DNA of 64,000 nucleotides from Lycorma delicatula (GCF_047948215.1 NC_134458.1:89173260-89237259), one strand, 5' to 3'; positions 35,245 to 48,480 are shown, counted from the first letter of the stretch. The notes: generated by a model from the letters alone, not told the origin. Made by a program: numbers and translations.

Positions 35245-35981
35245 AAGTAAATCCAAAAAAAATTACATTGAAATTGTAAACCGTAACGGTAAGAGTCTCG
35301 CAGATATCATTTCTTCTGTTCAAAAAACAAGAATTTCTGTAATATAAATAAAACTATTTTTAACAAAATGATACTGACATTAAAAAAGGCGACATTACAT
35401 TTTTATTATCAAAATCTGTTATTAATTTAGAATTAAAAAAAAAAATTCATGTTAATATAAGTAGTAGACAATAGATATACAATAATAGATAATAAACAAT
35501 GTTTAAGCGTTCCATATAATAAGCAAAAATTGAAAATTTTTTACAAAACTCTTACCGGCCCGATTTCATTTATTAAACAACGAATAATCATAAGAAATGT
35601 ATTATTTCTATAAATGTGATATGTATTACGTATAAATGAAGTCGGGCCTGTAAGAGTTTTGTTACAAATTTTTCTATTTTTTGCTTATTATTTGGAACGC
35701 TTAAACATTATTTATTGTTTATTATTGTATATCTATTGTCTATTACATATATTTAACATGTATTTTTTTTTAAACAGAATTCTAAATTAATAACAGATAC
35801 TGATAACAGAAATGTAGTGTCGTACCTTTTTTTATATCAGTATCGTTTTGTTAAAAACAGTTTTATTTATATTACAGCAATTTTTTTTTTTGAGCGGAAG
35901 AAATGATATCTGCGAGACTCTTACCGTACAGTTTACAGTTTACAGTTTACAGTTTAGTATTTTTTTTTTGGATTTCACTGC
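35245..35981. mobile_element. foldback (snapback) element, about 330-350-bp arms, 58-bp loop
   Basis: The left arm (35,245-35,574) and right arm (35,633-35,981) are inverted copies. Blocks shared in reverse complement include GTAAGAGTCTCGCAGATATC, ACAATAGATATACAATAATA and GTTTAAGCGTTCC. The tips read AAATCCAAAAAAAATTAC (left) and GTGAAATCCAAAAAA (right, reversed). There is no coding region, and I could not assign a superfamily. It sits next to an (AT)n tract, consistent with TA-targeted insertion. A transcript across it would form a long hairpin. Confidence 0.85.
35927..35955. repeat. four tandem ACAGTTT units
   Basis: The 7-bp unit ACAGTTT is repeated four times in the right arm. The left arm has a single equivalent (TTGTAAAC), so the expansion happened after the arms formed. 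Confidence 0.95.
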
Positions 35982-36640
35982 GTTTTGTTAGATTATTCTT
36001 TTATTTTTTTTATGAATTGCTGATTGTTATCTTATGGATTTATTATTAATATTTATTGTCATTCTAGAACAAACAAATATACATTTGTTGAATTTCTCGG
36101 TCAATTTTTGTTGTTGATAGTCGTATCATTAACTTCATACCATATTTTTTCTTTTTTGGTAAAATTAGTATAATGACCTTCACGAATCAAAAATCCGTGA
36201 TGTAATATTTAACTTATTACTATGTAAGTGTAACCCTCGATTTTTATGTATCCCTGGACACACGTTTTATATTACGTATTATTAAATGGATTTTTTTTAT
36301 TTCTCCATCAATTAGTTCAAATAGTTCTAATTGTAGGAAAAACTTTACCAATCGAATTTATTTCAGTTTTATGTAACAATTATTTGTTGCCACATTTGCA
36401 ATACTTTCCTACTATTCGTGATTTTTGGGTTTTATTAACAGCTATAATTTCTTGTAAACTAATACTTTTATTTATTTTTAATGAAGTGATGGGAATTAAA
36501 AGAATTGTTTCATCTTCAGTACTTTCATTTAAATAAGAGTATTTACTATTAAAACAAGCTGTAGTATATTTTCTTTTAAATTTTATTATTTAAAGTGCAT
36601 TATCAAGATTGTGTACGCTACCTAGTACTATCAAGTACTA
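35982..36640. other. AT-rich sequence, no gene recognised
   Basis: The plus-strand frame at 36,246-36,536 is hydrophobic (Leu/Phe/Ile-rich) but has no recognised family or splice context. I treat it as chance. Confidence 0.45.
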
Positions 36641-36930
36641 CTATCTAGCGGTGGTATTCGTAAACCCACCTTTTTAAGAAAAAAGTGACATATTCGAGTC
36701 CCGCGGTTCATCAAATGGAAGGAAAAAACGATGTCTAGCAAAATTCGAGGTATTTTTTAAAAGTATTCTTTATTATAAATCTAATTGAACTGAAATATAA
36801 TGTTTTCATGCTTATTTTTTAATTTTTTTCTTCATTTTAGGTCATATTTAGAAATGAAACATAGTTCCTTTACTTCGCCGTGCCGTCCAGTTCTGCGGAC
36901 GCTTACCGGCGAAGTTCTAATGAACTTCTT
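36641..36930. repeat. repeat-like patch with B-box motif and GC-rich hairpin
   Basis: ATTCGAGTCCCGCGG (near 36,691) resembles a tRNA-type B box, so this may be a SINE relic. At 36,872-36,915 ACTTCGCCG pairs with CGGCGAAGT around an inner GTCC/GGAC stem. There is no cloverleaf and no gene. Confidence 0.35.
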
Positions 36931-37860
36931 GATATGTACCCTAATGTAATTGTGATATGTAAAGTATTATTACGCGAAAATTTATTAAGATTAGTAAGGA
37001 ACAATTAAGATAAAAGAGAATGCAAAAATAATCCCGCATTACAGAAAGACTTCGATCATCCTCGGTAACAGTTTGAAGATTGATAAAGAATGGTAAATTT
37101 CTCGACTTTCTTAGGAATGATTTTTTTTTTCATATATGTAGCGTTTTATATTTTGTTGGCGTATCCATTATTTTTATTGAAAATAAAACGGAAAAATAAA
37201 AAATTAACTTAAAAAAAATTAAAACCGACAAATAAATCCGTATTAAAAATAAAAAAAAATAAAAAAATGATTTTTCACTTCTTATTTTGAAATTTGACTT
37301 TTTGAAGTCTGTATCGAATTAATATTTATTAAGCTGTTTGTAGTTTTAATTTGGCTTCGATTTTTGAAAGTTAAAGTTAAAAGAAACATTAAAAAACATT
37401 ATTTTATTTTTTTTTTACTACGGATTTCAATCAAAATCCGCAAATGGAAAAAATAGATAAATTTGTATTTTATTTACTTTTATGTATTGTGATTATTTCT
37501 TAAAATTATTTTTTTTAAATTTTTATAGACTACTATATTAATGTATTTTTAAACTAAATAAATTAATAGGATTTTAAGATGTAAAGAAAATATTCATAAT
37601 TACATCTCAATTTCAGATAAATGTTTATTCCGTTGTTTTTTTTTTTTTTTTTAATGTCTTGGATCTTCTTTAGAAAAAATATTTCCGACTAATTTGACCG
37701 TAAGATTACAGACAAACGTAATGCGTAAACTGTTAAAATAAAGGTACCTCTTAGGCACTGCTATAATTTCAATAAATATTCTGTAAAATTTACTTGTTAT
37801 TTTATAGAATGTAAGAATGAGGAAAGCAATATTTATATGTATTTTGCGTGTTTGCAAACT
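36931..37860. other. AT-rich sequence, nothing recognised
   Basis: Long poly-A and poly-T runs (for example 37,636-37,652). Chance open frames only. Confidence 0.55.
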
Positions 37861-38160
37861 CAGCATAACCGAACTGGTGCGTATCTGTGTGGGCGTAAGT
37901 TAGCATAGAACATTCCCTGCGGTAAAATAAGCAGATACAAATATTGAAATTCCGTTCGTTTTGTTCAAAATGGCGGATCCTTTGCGCTCGGGTCGAAATT
38001 TAAGTACACTACGTTGAACCCTTGACATTTCCCCCACCATTCGCCTACTTCTGGATAGGGATTGTGGTGGAAATAGGGTAGTGCCCGACTCCCATCCCAC
38101 GCTGTTCCAGATAACTTGCAGAGCCTTATCGTTTCGCTAAAGGGAACAACGTAAAACAAC
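37861..38160. promoter_or_regulatory. GC-richer island with YY1-like site and plus-strand donor
   Basis: TTCAAAATGGCGGATCC (37,964-37,980) fits the YY1 consensus (AAnATGGCGG). Its ATG opens a 16-codon frame that soon stops. A consensus donor, GGGC then GTAAGT, lies at 37,894/37,895. Two minus-strand frames (37,900-38,100 and 37,965-38,198) overlap in different phases, so at most one could be real, and I recognise neither. The same YY1-like core occurs in the mariner terminal repeat, so a transposon origin is possible. Confidence 0.3.
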
Positions 38161-38999
38161 TTCAATATTATAATAGTACTAATAATTCCTGAACCCATTA
38201 ATGTATGAATGTATATACGTAGTATATGAATATTTATTACTTTGATTTAACGGAAATGTAGTAATTTATTATAAAAATCTCCATTTAAATATAAGAACAT
38301 TTCATTATTGTTAATAAAACGTTGCAGTAATGGTTTTTTTTTTAATAAAAATTATTACTCAATATATTTTTCCGATATTTACCAATAATTTATTTTGCTT
38401 TATGCATTTCAAAGTCTATTCATAAATCGAGCTAAATTCATTGTCGCTGTATTTTATTTATTAATGATACTTATTAAAATAATTTTGTGACAACCATGCA
38501 TAAATACAGAAATCTAAATACGTAAAATTTTAGTACATAAATTTTGATTGTAAAACTGTTCCTTTTAATAAAAAGTTTCATTTAAAGGAATTGTTTTAAG
38601 TATTTTATTACATATAATTTATTATTTTTATTAGTTATTCCTTTTATTGTTAATCACTTAATTTAAAACAAGACACTTCAATAACAATTTAAATTTATAT
38701 ATATTTTGGCTAATTTAAGTAATTAATCCGGCACAGTTTTTTCTATAAAATAAATGTGTACAAACAATTTTATTTTTTACAGCTAAGAACGAAGTTTAAT
38801 GTAAAGAATTTATAATCCTAAAGATGTCATAAGTAGCATTTTGGTTTATCTTTTCTTCTAACTTGCCTGTCATTTTTTCTTCTTCCGTTCCGCTTTTTTA
38901 CAGTCTTTCATTTATTACGGTTTGTTATATTTTTAAAATTCTTAAATTTTCTAATCACGTTTTGTAAACTCAAATATTATTTTTTATTTTTTTGTCATA
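38161..38999. other. AT-rich sequence, nothing recognised
   Basis: No motif beyond low-complexity AT sequence. Confidence 0.55.
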
Positions 39000-39900
39000 T
39001 TAGAATAAATCCAGGTCTTGGCTCGTATAAGATGCATTATTACGTAGATTTCATAAGAAAGCTATTTATTGTAATGAGTACCATGATTCGACTTCCGGAA
39101 AATTTTGACATATCTTCGCGTTTCATATTCCCCAGACTCCAAAACCACCGTCAGCTCAAAAGTTTATTTATACATTTATATAACTGCCGTAATTTTGCGT
39201 CAATCACTTTAAAATTCTTCCTTAAAAATAACTTTTCTCAAAATCTCGGTCGAGTTTGTTAACGGCCAAAATCAAACCATGGGAGAGGAAATGGGGTGAC
39301 TTTTTCGAAAAAACAAAATATTGCTATAACTTTATTTATTAAGTAAAATATCGAATTCGTTTAAAGTTTCTACTATTTTTTTTATAAGAGCCTAAAACTT
39401 ATGTAAGTAAAGTTTTTTGATATCACTAACCATTGGCCCAGGGGGTGGAAAAAATGATATTTTGAAGACAAAAAAAAATCATACCTCCCTTAATAGGCAC
39501 AGCATTTGAATCGGTTTAAAGTGATCATTAGTTCTCTAAATATTACCTATAACTTTTGTCTGAAGCAATTTTTTATATGACCAACCTTTACGAAAAGGGA
39601 TGACCAAAATGTTGCTGGAATTGTAAGATGATGCTTGTTGTATGGTAAACATGTGAAACATTTTTCACATGCAGTCATTGTCGTATTGAGTAAATTTGAA
39701 ATTTTTCTTAATTCTACGGTGGAAATTTTTTTGTCTCCTACTTAGCACCGGTGAAATATCTACCTCCGCCTTTCGGATTGACGAAAGGAATTTGTTTTCT
39801 TGTATTTTATTTTACCGCTTGGATCAAAAATATTTTTTTTCTAAAAGTAAAATACAAATTTTAACCAGAAAACTTCAGTGACTCGGATATATTAAAGAGA
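39000..39900. repeat. probable interspersed repeat, family unknown
   Basis: The stretch is more compositionally complex than its surroundings (for example ATTCGACTTCCGGAAAATTT and CTAACCATTGGCCCAGGGGG). It lacks a sustained open frame. It has the look of a decayed transposon, but I see no terminal repeats, so the limits are approximate. Confidence 0.3.
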
Positions 39901-41029
39901 TCAACATTATATTTGTTTTTCTGTTATAAATTATATATCTACAAAAAATATACACAAGAATCTGAACATCAAGAAAAACAATATAAATAAAATCTTTATT
40001 GTATAAAAACTATTAAGGGTCGTATTACCGTAAGTAAACTTTTATTGTTATTTTTCATTAATATGTTACATTTTGAATTTATTAGACATAATATGTTACT
40101 ACCGAAGTTTTAAGTGCAGACGCGTCAACTATTCATTTACAACCATCAAAAGTGCAAATTTTTTTTTTTTTCAATATTATTTCAATGCTTTAAATTGATT
40201 TATCATGCGATTTGAGATCGCCTGACATGAACTATCGACTGGAATGTCAAATAAATGTAATTTATAAAATTGAAAAAAATTATATTTAAAACAGATTTTC
40301 ATGTAGTTACATTTTGGGTCAGTGACTAATTCAGAATCTATAAGAAATAAATATAAGGTTCTATGAAAAAAATACAGAAAATACGCTGTACCCGATTTTG
40401 GTACCAGGTTTTAATAAATGTATTTAAAAAAATATATATACAATTTTCTATCGAGATTTAAAAAACTATACTATTGTAGATTTTTCATTGGTAGGGCGTA
40501 ATTTGTAATTCGTTGATTACGTAATGTAAAAATCAATCCGTTTAAATAATGCTACATAACAATGTAAAACGACGTATTATTTTTCAAGTTTCATATTAAA
40601 TAAAAGTAATTTATAGATTACTTTGAGAACAAGTTAGGCATATTTCATTTCAAGAAACAGCATAATTCCTTTATTTTAGATTGAATCACGTATTTGATAA
40701 TTTAATTTTTTTATATTGCTATTTTGAGTCGCTGTATAAGTTGCATTCTTTGAGAATAAGTATCATGTATTGATTACTCGATTGAAATTTTGGAGGTCGT
40801 TTGAATTTTCTTTTAGTTAGTTATTCAAGAAACTTGGACAATCCGTTAAGTGAAAATTAAAGATTTTCTTTAACAAAAATCTTTGTTTAACATTTTTTAA
40901 GATAATTTACATAATTTCCTAGCGAGCCCTAACTGTACATCTAAAAATAAATTTTTAATTATGTAGTTTTTTACTAATGCGTTTTTTCAAAAATTCCTTT
41001 AAAAAGAAAAAATTACTTAAATAACTTAG

Positions 41030-41240
41030 CCCGTTACTTCGATTAGTGTTAAGCTTATCCGGGCATCACGAGTTTAGCTGAATCGATTTTAACAAAACTT
41101 GCAGTGAATTCATATTAAACCTAACTTAAACAATAACTGTGGATTAACATGAAATAAAATGATAACAGGTACCCGATTCCACCTCTTGACGGAAAATATA
41201 TATTTATGACTGTAAATCTCAGTAGTGGTTTTAAAAAAAT
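41030..41240. repeat. repeat-like patch, possibly Helitron-related
   Basis: TTAGCCCGTTACTTCGATTA and GCTGAATCGATTTTAACAAA resemble the conserved parts of Helitron-type repeats read from their 3' end. No proper CTAG terminus is present, so the call is weak. Confidence 0.25.
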
Positions 41241-41459
41241 TAATTTAAAAAAGTGAAGACTAAGTAAAATTTGTAAAACGTTTAGAAATTATGAACGTTG
41301 TCTATAATCGTATTGAGGGAATCGTTACTTATGATTTGCTTGAGGAAAATACCTAGCTAAAAATCTTAAACTTAATCATTTTAATGAAAAATAAATCTAA
41401 AATTAGATGCGCATTTCGATTATTAAACAAGCGTCATCATAAAATTATTAAAAACGGGT

Positions 41460-41830
41460 GAAAAAAGAAAATTACAAGAATGTCTTTGGAGCCGTAAGGG
41501 TTGACAATAATTTTCACTACAAACAAATATGTGGAGCTAAATGAAGTTATTCGGAGAGTTAGATATCCTTTATCTCGATAAAAGAGAAAACTGTTTCGGA
41601 CAAATTATTTACAAAGAATCACAGAAAGTAGAAAAATAAGGATGGCTTTTAATAAGAGAACTGGAGGGTTCTGGGTGACTCGGAATAACATCTGTTACAG
41701 CTATATGTTGGAGGATTTAGAAGGATGACCTTGAGGATAAAAGAATAAAGAAGAGGGATTATGGAGAAGGCGTGGGCTCGGGCATTATAAAAGAAAAAGA
41801 GAAATGTATATACATTTCTCTAAAACCAAA
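41460..41830 (+). pseudogene. purine-rich, coding-like remnant of unknown origin
   Basis: A purine-biased plus strand gives short frame pieces such as DDLEDKRIKKRDYGEG and RKLFRTNYLQRITESRK, broken by stops. Charged pieces of this kind are common near the C-terminus of LINE reverse-transcriptase proteins, but no diagnostic motif is present. A 24-bp perfect palindrome (AGAGAAATGTAT and its complement) lies at 41,798-41,821. Confidence 0.2.
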
Positions 41831-42610
41831 CAAACTGGTGTAAAATTTTAACCCAAAACATTAGGATTGTTTATGTTATTGGATCTTCTTTTAAGCTTTG
41901 TTGGTGGATTACTTTAATCGATTCTTCTGTTCCGATTGATGATAGTCGTTTAACAATCGAAACGCGGAACTAGTTTAAAATTATTTTTAACGTTGTTGAC
42001 CTTTTTCTGACTTTAAAATTTCAGTGTTTTTTAAAAAAGAATTGTATTGAAAGGGGAAAGACTTCTAACAACTGCTATACCATTAAGTATTTTCATAAAA
42101 TATTTTAACTGAAGAAAAATTGATCAAAATCTATTATATTAATTTTAAAATTGTTTATTTTTACAACTGCGGAAAATTCTAGTATTTAATCTTTCATTTT
42201 TCTGATTAAGTTACTAAAATCCCTAATAATTAAATCTAAAGGACTAAGAAAAACATGAAGTATTTAATACAAGTCATTATAATTTTTTTTTCTTTTTTCT
42301 AAAAAGAACTTTCTGAAATTAGTTCAATCTGAATAAGAGATGTGGTTATATAACATTTTTTTCTATTAAAGATAATGTAACAGAATTAACTTATTGTACT
42401 GGTACTTTTAAATTTCTCTTAATCTGTATGTAGCTGTAGTCAACGCCCTTCCTATATTTGACGTCATTTCTTATCTGGCTTTTTTCCTGCTTATTTGTTA
42501 TTAACGGTTATACTTATCTTTTAATTTTATTTATCTATTTCCTGTTTTCAATAAATTGAGATTCTTGAAAAGGACATCTCGTACCAAAAATATTTTCTGT
42601 AAATGTAAAA

Positions 42611-42630
42611 AATATATATATATATATATT
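42611..42630. repeat. (AT)n microsatellite
   Basis: A short AT dinucleotide run. Confidence 0.9.
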
Positions 42631-42969
42631 TATACATGCTTTATTCGGAATTATGTTGTAATTATAATTTTTATTTTAATGCATGGAACTTAAATAATAA
42701 ACAAACCGGTATTGTCTGTTATAGTACCAGATTATTCTTGATTATTACTTCCATGTTAAAAAAAAATTAAATGTAAGAGTAACGATTACAAAATTTACCA
42801 TACCTATTAATGATTTTGTTTCATAAAAGCAGCGATTAAAATAAATGTATGAAAATTATAATAACGATTTTATTATTAAAATAGTCGTTTTTAGTGATGC
42901 ATTAATCATTATTTTTAAACGTATTTTTTGAAAAAAAAGTAGTGGATACATAATAAAAAAAGAAGAGAG

Positions 42970-43150
42970 TGAAACGGTGTACGTTTTAGGGGGGCTCGGT
43001 TAAGACATCCCTCCTAGATACAGGGCGCTCGCGCGTAAACCCCCACCACCCACAGGGGAACATTCAAGGGGAGGCTAAATTTTGCTGAAGCCCAGTTCGA
43101 ACCCCGGCAGCGCCTATCCTGTGCTCCACCCAGGGAACTCTATGTAAGCC
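42970..43150. repeat. GC-rich repeat relic with B-box-like motif
   Basis: AGTTCGAACCCCGG (about 43,096-43,109) matches a tRNA-type B box. It sits in a GC-rich patch containing CGCTCGCGCG and CCCCCACCACCC. The arms around it do not pair as in a tRNA, so it is probably a SINE relic of another family. Confidence 0.35.
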
Positions 43151-46100
43151 GTTTGTTCTTCTGTACATTCATTCACTTAGTTAGTTCTTGTGTAGTATAA
43201 TTATATATTTTTCACAGTTTTATAATATAATTTTATTTACAAATTTGTAAAAATATTTGTAGTTTCTGGTAATTCTGCAGTTTATTTCATCTGAAACAAT
43301 GAGCATTTTTACTTATTCTTATGCCATAGTTTAGTTATTTAAATAACTTCTTAATGTAGTTTAGATAAATTTAGATCACGGATGAAAAAATTTCGTAATT
43401 TTATTTTATAGAATAATTTAAAGAACTATTGAAATTGATTTTTATACATTTCTTTCAGAGATTTTGATAGATTTAAATAATTAAAATATTTACATATATT
43501 TCTTATACCATTTTTAACAATTCTTGATTTTTCTTTGTAAAAAAATAAATATTAAAAAAAAATTATAATAAAGTAACTTAAAATGTTTTTTTTTTTTTTA
43601 ATATTTAAAATATTAATTTTTATTATTTTCATTTTTAAGAATTAATTAAACTTAAAATAAGAAAAAAAAAAATAGTAATCGTCAAAATTTTTAATGGTTT
43701 TACTTTTATTTTATTTTTTTATTTGTAGTTATCATAAACTAAAATAGAATTTTTATTTTTTTAATTGTATGTTTTTATTGCTTAAATTTTGTCTGAATAT
43801 TACAGATTATAAATAAGAAATTAGTTTTAATTTAAAGTATTTTTATTATAGAAAATTTAATTTATTTTTAGTTAAAAAATAAGTACCTTAAAATTAAGTA
43901 TAATTTATTATTATTATTTTATTTTGTATCACTGAAAATAATGTTTTAATTTCTTTTTAAAACGCCAAATAATTATGTGTGTGCGTTATATATTATTGAT
44001 TATTTCTATATATATATTTTTTTGTATAATAAATTACGAATATTTTAGAAAATATTTAATTCTTCAGCGAAATTCTAGATCTTGAAGGAATATTACCTTT
44101 TTCGTAAATTATTCACATCTTCAGATCATTTCTCCATTACTATAAGTTTTATGGAAAAATAAAATTGTAAAATTTTGAAATATAATAATTATATTAACCG
44201 AGAATAAATACATTTTAATATTAGAATAAAATTTAAGTATGGTAAAATTACGGGATAGTTGGATCACTTTACTTATATTTTCCCGTCTACCCCGCGATTT
44301 TATCATATTTTCAATATCACAATTAATTTCTTTTCATACAACAGTAAATTTGTTTTTAAATTTTCATGTATTCCATATTTAATAATGCTATAATGGTATA
44401 TGGTTGATGTTTTTTTTTGGCTAACTGATGATGTGAATTGTACACGAAAACGGTCGTACTTGTCAAATTTATAAATGGATTTGATTCTTATAGAAAAGAG
44501 GATTAAAATTCTTCGTGATTTAAAACATAATTATATTTATTTAATGTTAAAAAAGTAAATTAACTTCACTTAAAAATTGAAATATTGGATTTAGAGGGTA
44601 TTTAAATAAATTATTCTACGTACCTTTTCTTATTCGTTGGTATAGCAATCATTATTTTGTGTTTATCATATCATTAATATAATGTAACATTAATTTTTTA
44701 AATAATTATTTAAGTTTGAGTATCATTACGAAGTATAAGAAAAATTATTTCCAGCGGGGTGTACGTTTGTTGTGCATATTGCATTACTGCCGCCGTATTG
44801 ATGCTTTATCTAGTAACAACATACATCCCACAAGAAAAAAGCTCATCTAGTTTGTTAAGGAATTTATTTTGAATCTGATCCCGATGTATAAAATTTAGTC
44901 AGCCACTACATTTTTTTAATGTTGAAATATTATTAATATACTTTTTTTAATAGTAAAATTAATTTTTTTAGCGAAAAGAAACAGAGGTATTTTTTAGCGG
45001 AATGATTTGTAGAACTTATGAAAGTTCAAATAATTATAAATTATACTTAGCAGTAGAGATATTACTATAGGAATTTAATGTTATTCTGCAAGAAAAAAAT
45101 AATCTTTTCAAATTGAATTTAATATTCAAGATTGAAATTATTGTATAAACTGATTTTTATGATGTGCTTTAAAATTTAAAAAATGTCGTTTCTAGATTTG
45201 AATGTTGCAAGTTCAAGAATTAGAAATAAATGGCTTTCAATTTTTTTTTAATGTAGTTTCATTATTTTCCTTCTAACAATGCGATATTTCACACATAAAT
45301 AGTTACAGGGTACATACTGAATTCAGAATCAAAAATTCATTCGTAACATTTCATTTGACTTTAAATAATTATTTCAGGGAATAATCATTATCTACAATTT
45401 GTTTTAGAACAATCGAAAAATTTATCAAAAAAATTTACTGGTATAATTTAATAAAAAAAAGTAAAATTGTAAATATTTAGAAAAAAAGTAAAAATAATCT
45501 CGTTTATTCTTCTATTTGCCGTTTACCTTATTTCGTCAAAATGGTTCTCCTTTACATATTTTTGTTCACTTATTTTTTTTTTATATCTATTTCTAACATG
45601 ATTCATCTCTTATTAAATTACACAGCTTCATATTTTATATTTTCATTCCAGTAAAATGAATTATCCAAAATAATTAGTTTATGGTAATCTCGGTATCCGG
45701 TTTTTCCTAATAATCGATTGTACTCGGTTAAGGAAAGACTATAATGATAATACATTGAAATATAACTCTTTTTTTTTAAGCTAAAAAAATGCAAAAATAA
45801 AAATGAACGTATAATTAAACTTACAAAATAATTTCTATTTTTATGGAAAAACATTGTTTCAAAAATCCATTTCTGTATTTAATAAAAAATCAATGAAATA
45901 CAGGGAAAAATAGGATGTAAGGTATTCACACAAAAATATTTAAATTATTAACGGTGTAGCAACCATATTCGTTATTATCTTCATCTATAGTTAATAGGTA
46001 TAGGAATCATATCATTTCATATGTAATATTTTAAACACATTTTAATAATAAACTAAACTATCATTTTTGGTTGTATTCATTTATATCGATTACTGTAAAT

Positions 46101-48163
46101 TATAGAAAATATGCAGAAGATTGTTGAATTATAATTAAATTAAAATTCGATACATATATTATTTTTTATATAATTCGTTTTTGTGATTGTAATTTTTACT
46201 TCACAAAGTCTATTTAATCAAATTATCAGATATTCGGTGTTTTATTGCACTTGAAAAACATAACGTTCTCACATAAATGTATTTATTTATTTTAATACCT
46301 TCAAACGTTAAATAATCTTAATAAAGAAATTGCATTTTTTCCCACAAAACTCAACGATTTGTTCTGTATTATTCCGTGGAATTTTGTGGTTGATTTCATT
46401 GTCATAAATTACAGCTACTCCATTTTTATGTTTAATTCGAAATCGTCTATCTTTTGACGCTCAAATTCTTTTCTGTTGTATCTAATCCAGTCTTTTCCGT
46501 AGTCAAATATAATTCATTGCTAATTTTTCGCTACAGACTTGAGTCCGTATCAGTTTAAATAGGATAATATCCTTTAGGGAAGCTGCTAAAAAAAATTGTG
46601 AACAGTTCTTATGTTTTCCAACAAACTATTTTTTTGTTATACAAAACGCTTGTTACATCTTTTTTAAATGCATTTTTTTCATCCTGTCATCGAGATAAAA
46701 CTCAATAAAAATATTACGGCTTTTTGTTTTAAACTTATTTATTCCATCCTAATTCACTTCATGGCCTATTTAAATATGTTTTTCATATACTATTCTTTGT
46801 ATGATTATCATCATTTTCAATTAACGCTTAAAATTTAAGCTTTAGCTTCACATTCGGCAATAATATTATCTTCACTATAGATTTCTCAAAAATCTTCTTT
46901 CCACTTTGATAATTTTGAATTTCATTTCTTTTAATTTTTCTTCTACAATACGCAAAAGTTTCATCAGATTTTATTTTTAATCTCTTTCCTCATAAATATA
47001 AGATTTCGCAAATGTTTATCATACATCTTATTAATTTCAGTTTTTCATTCTATTATAAATGTTGATTTTTCTTTTTTGTGATAAAATTTTGAGTATTTTT
47101 TCATAAGATTACTGAGATTAATAAAAAAAAAAAACGATTGTTTGGTTTATAATGATCGATTTTTGCGAGGTCGGTGAATTTTTTAGGTTTGTCAGGTGCA
47201 AATTTATTTACTTTTTTTTTGTGTCAGTGGAAGAAATTTATAGTTCTCCGTAGATCTTGAGTTTTATTTTTAAAATCTTCTTTATGTATGTCGATATACT
47301 AAAAAAAATTAAAATTACAAGTAAAATGATAAAAGTAAGGAACTAAAAATTTATCAGAATTTACTAACATGTCAGGTCTATCGTTACCAAATATTTTATG
47401 AACAAGTTTTTTTAAAAATCTGTTTAAATCGAGAAAATTTCATATAATATAAAATTATATAATTATTTAAGAGAATGGATCGGTAAAACTGTAATTAAAC
47501 TTTAATATGCGGTCCGTCATAACAGTACAATTATGCTATCGGAAAATCTCGTATTGAAAAAGGAAGCTAATTTATGCTAGTCAAGTTGCATAGTGCCCGA
47601 TGTGTTTGAAACTTATAGTAACTTCAAAAATAATAGTTAAAAATTTTCTGTGAACTAAGCAATTTAATAACATTATTCAATTTTTTTTAAAGACAAGAAC
47701 TTTTGTTCTTGAAAAAACTCTATTTTACCGCCTGTGCGAAATGATTAATAAGAATTCTAAAAATATGACCTTCTAAAAGCTAATACAATTACTTTTTTAT
47801 TTTTCTCACCCAAATTTTACAGTTTTAACCATTGATATTCCAGTTATTGATAATTTTTCAAGCAATAAATATTTTAATCACGGATGATTATATTTAGTTA
47901 AGAAAAATATTTTTTAAGTACATTTTGATTAGTTGAGTAAGAAATGTTATGTGATAATGAAAATAAAAAATCAACCATTTTAACTTATATGAAGTATTAT
48001 CTATGAATAGAATGTGCTTCAATGATTTGAACTAAAACAGGTAATCTACAGCAGTTCTCGCAAAAACATTATTAACCGGCACATTGTCTTACGAGCAGCT
48101 CCATTATAGCATTTATGTAGTTTATACTATTACGTGATCGTTACGGTCATTTTCCTCTCCTTA
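43151..48163. other. extreme AT-rich desert
   Basis: About 43,500-44,050 is almost pure A/T with long homopolymers. From about 46,300 to 47,150 the plus strand is pyrimidine-biased, as if it were the template of an eroded coding sequence. The longest minus-strand piece I read there (about 43 codons, near 46,330-46,460) shows no family motif. No exon or RNA is supported. Confidence 0.5.
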
Positions 48164-48480
48164 ACACTTAGTTGTTAAACCTCACATGTCGGCCTAATGC
48201 TGAACACCTCAACGCAAATTAGCTGCTTTCGAAGTCGAGAGCTCTAAGGTTCGAATCCTCGTAAAGGCTTTGGAACTTTTATACGGATTTGAATATTACA
48301 TCGTGGATACCGTGTTCTTTGGTGGTCGGGTTTTAACTAACCACATATCTCAGGAACGGTCGACCTGAGACCGTACAAGACTACACTTCATTTACATTCA
48401 TACATATCACCCTCTGAAGTAATACCTTACGGCGGTTTCGGAGGCTAAACAGAAAAAGAGAGCACTTTGTTATTTTAAAC
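48164..48480 (+). mobile_element. SINE copy 2 with decayed target-site duplication
   Basis: The body (about 48,181-48,461) matches SINE copy 1: AAGTCGAGAGCTC, then the B box GGTTCGAATCCTCG (about 48,250), then TTTATACGGATTTGAATAT, GTTCTTTGGTGG, CATATCTCAGGAACGGTCGA and CTACACTTCATTTACA, ending GGCTAAACAGAAAAAGAGAG. The flanks (CACTTAGTTGTTAAAC on the left, CACTTTGTTATTTTAAAC on the right) look like a diverged target duplication. The B box is better preserved than in copy 1. Confidence 0.85.

Noticed and set aside
46300..47150. Eroded minus-strand gene suggested by pyrimidine bias
   Set aside because: Stops in every frame, and no motif in the pieces that I translated.
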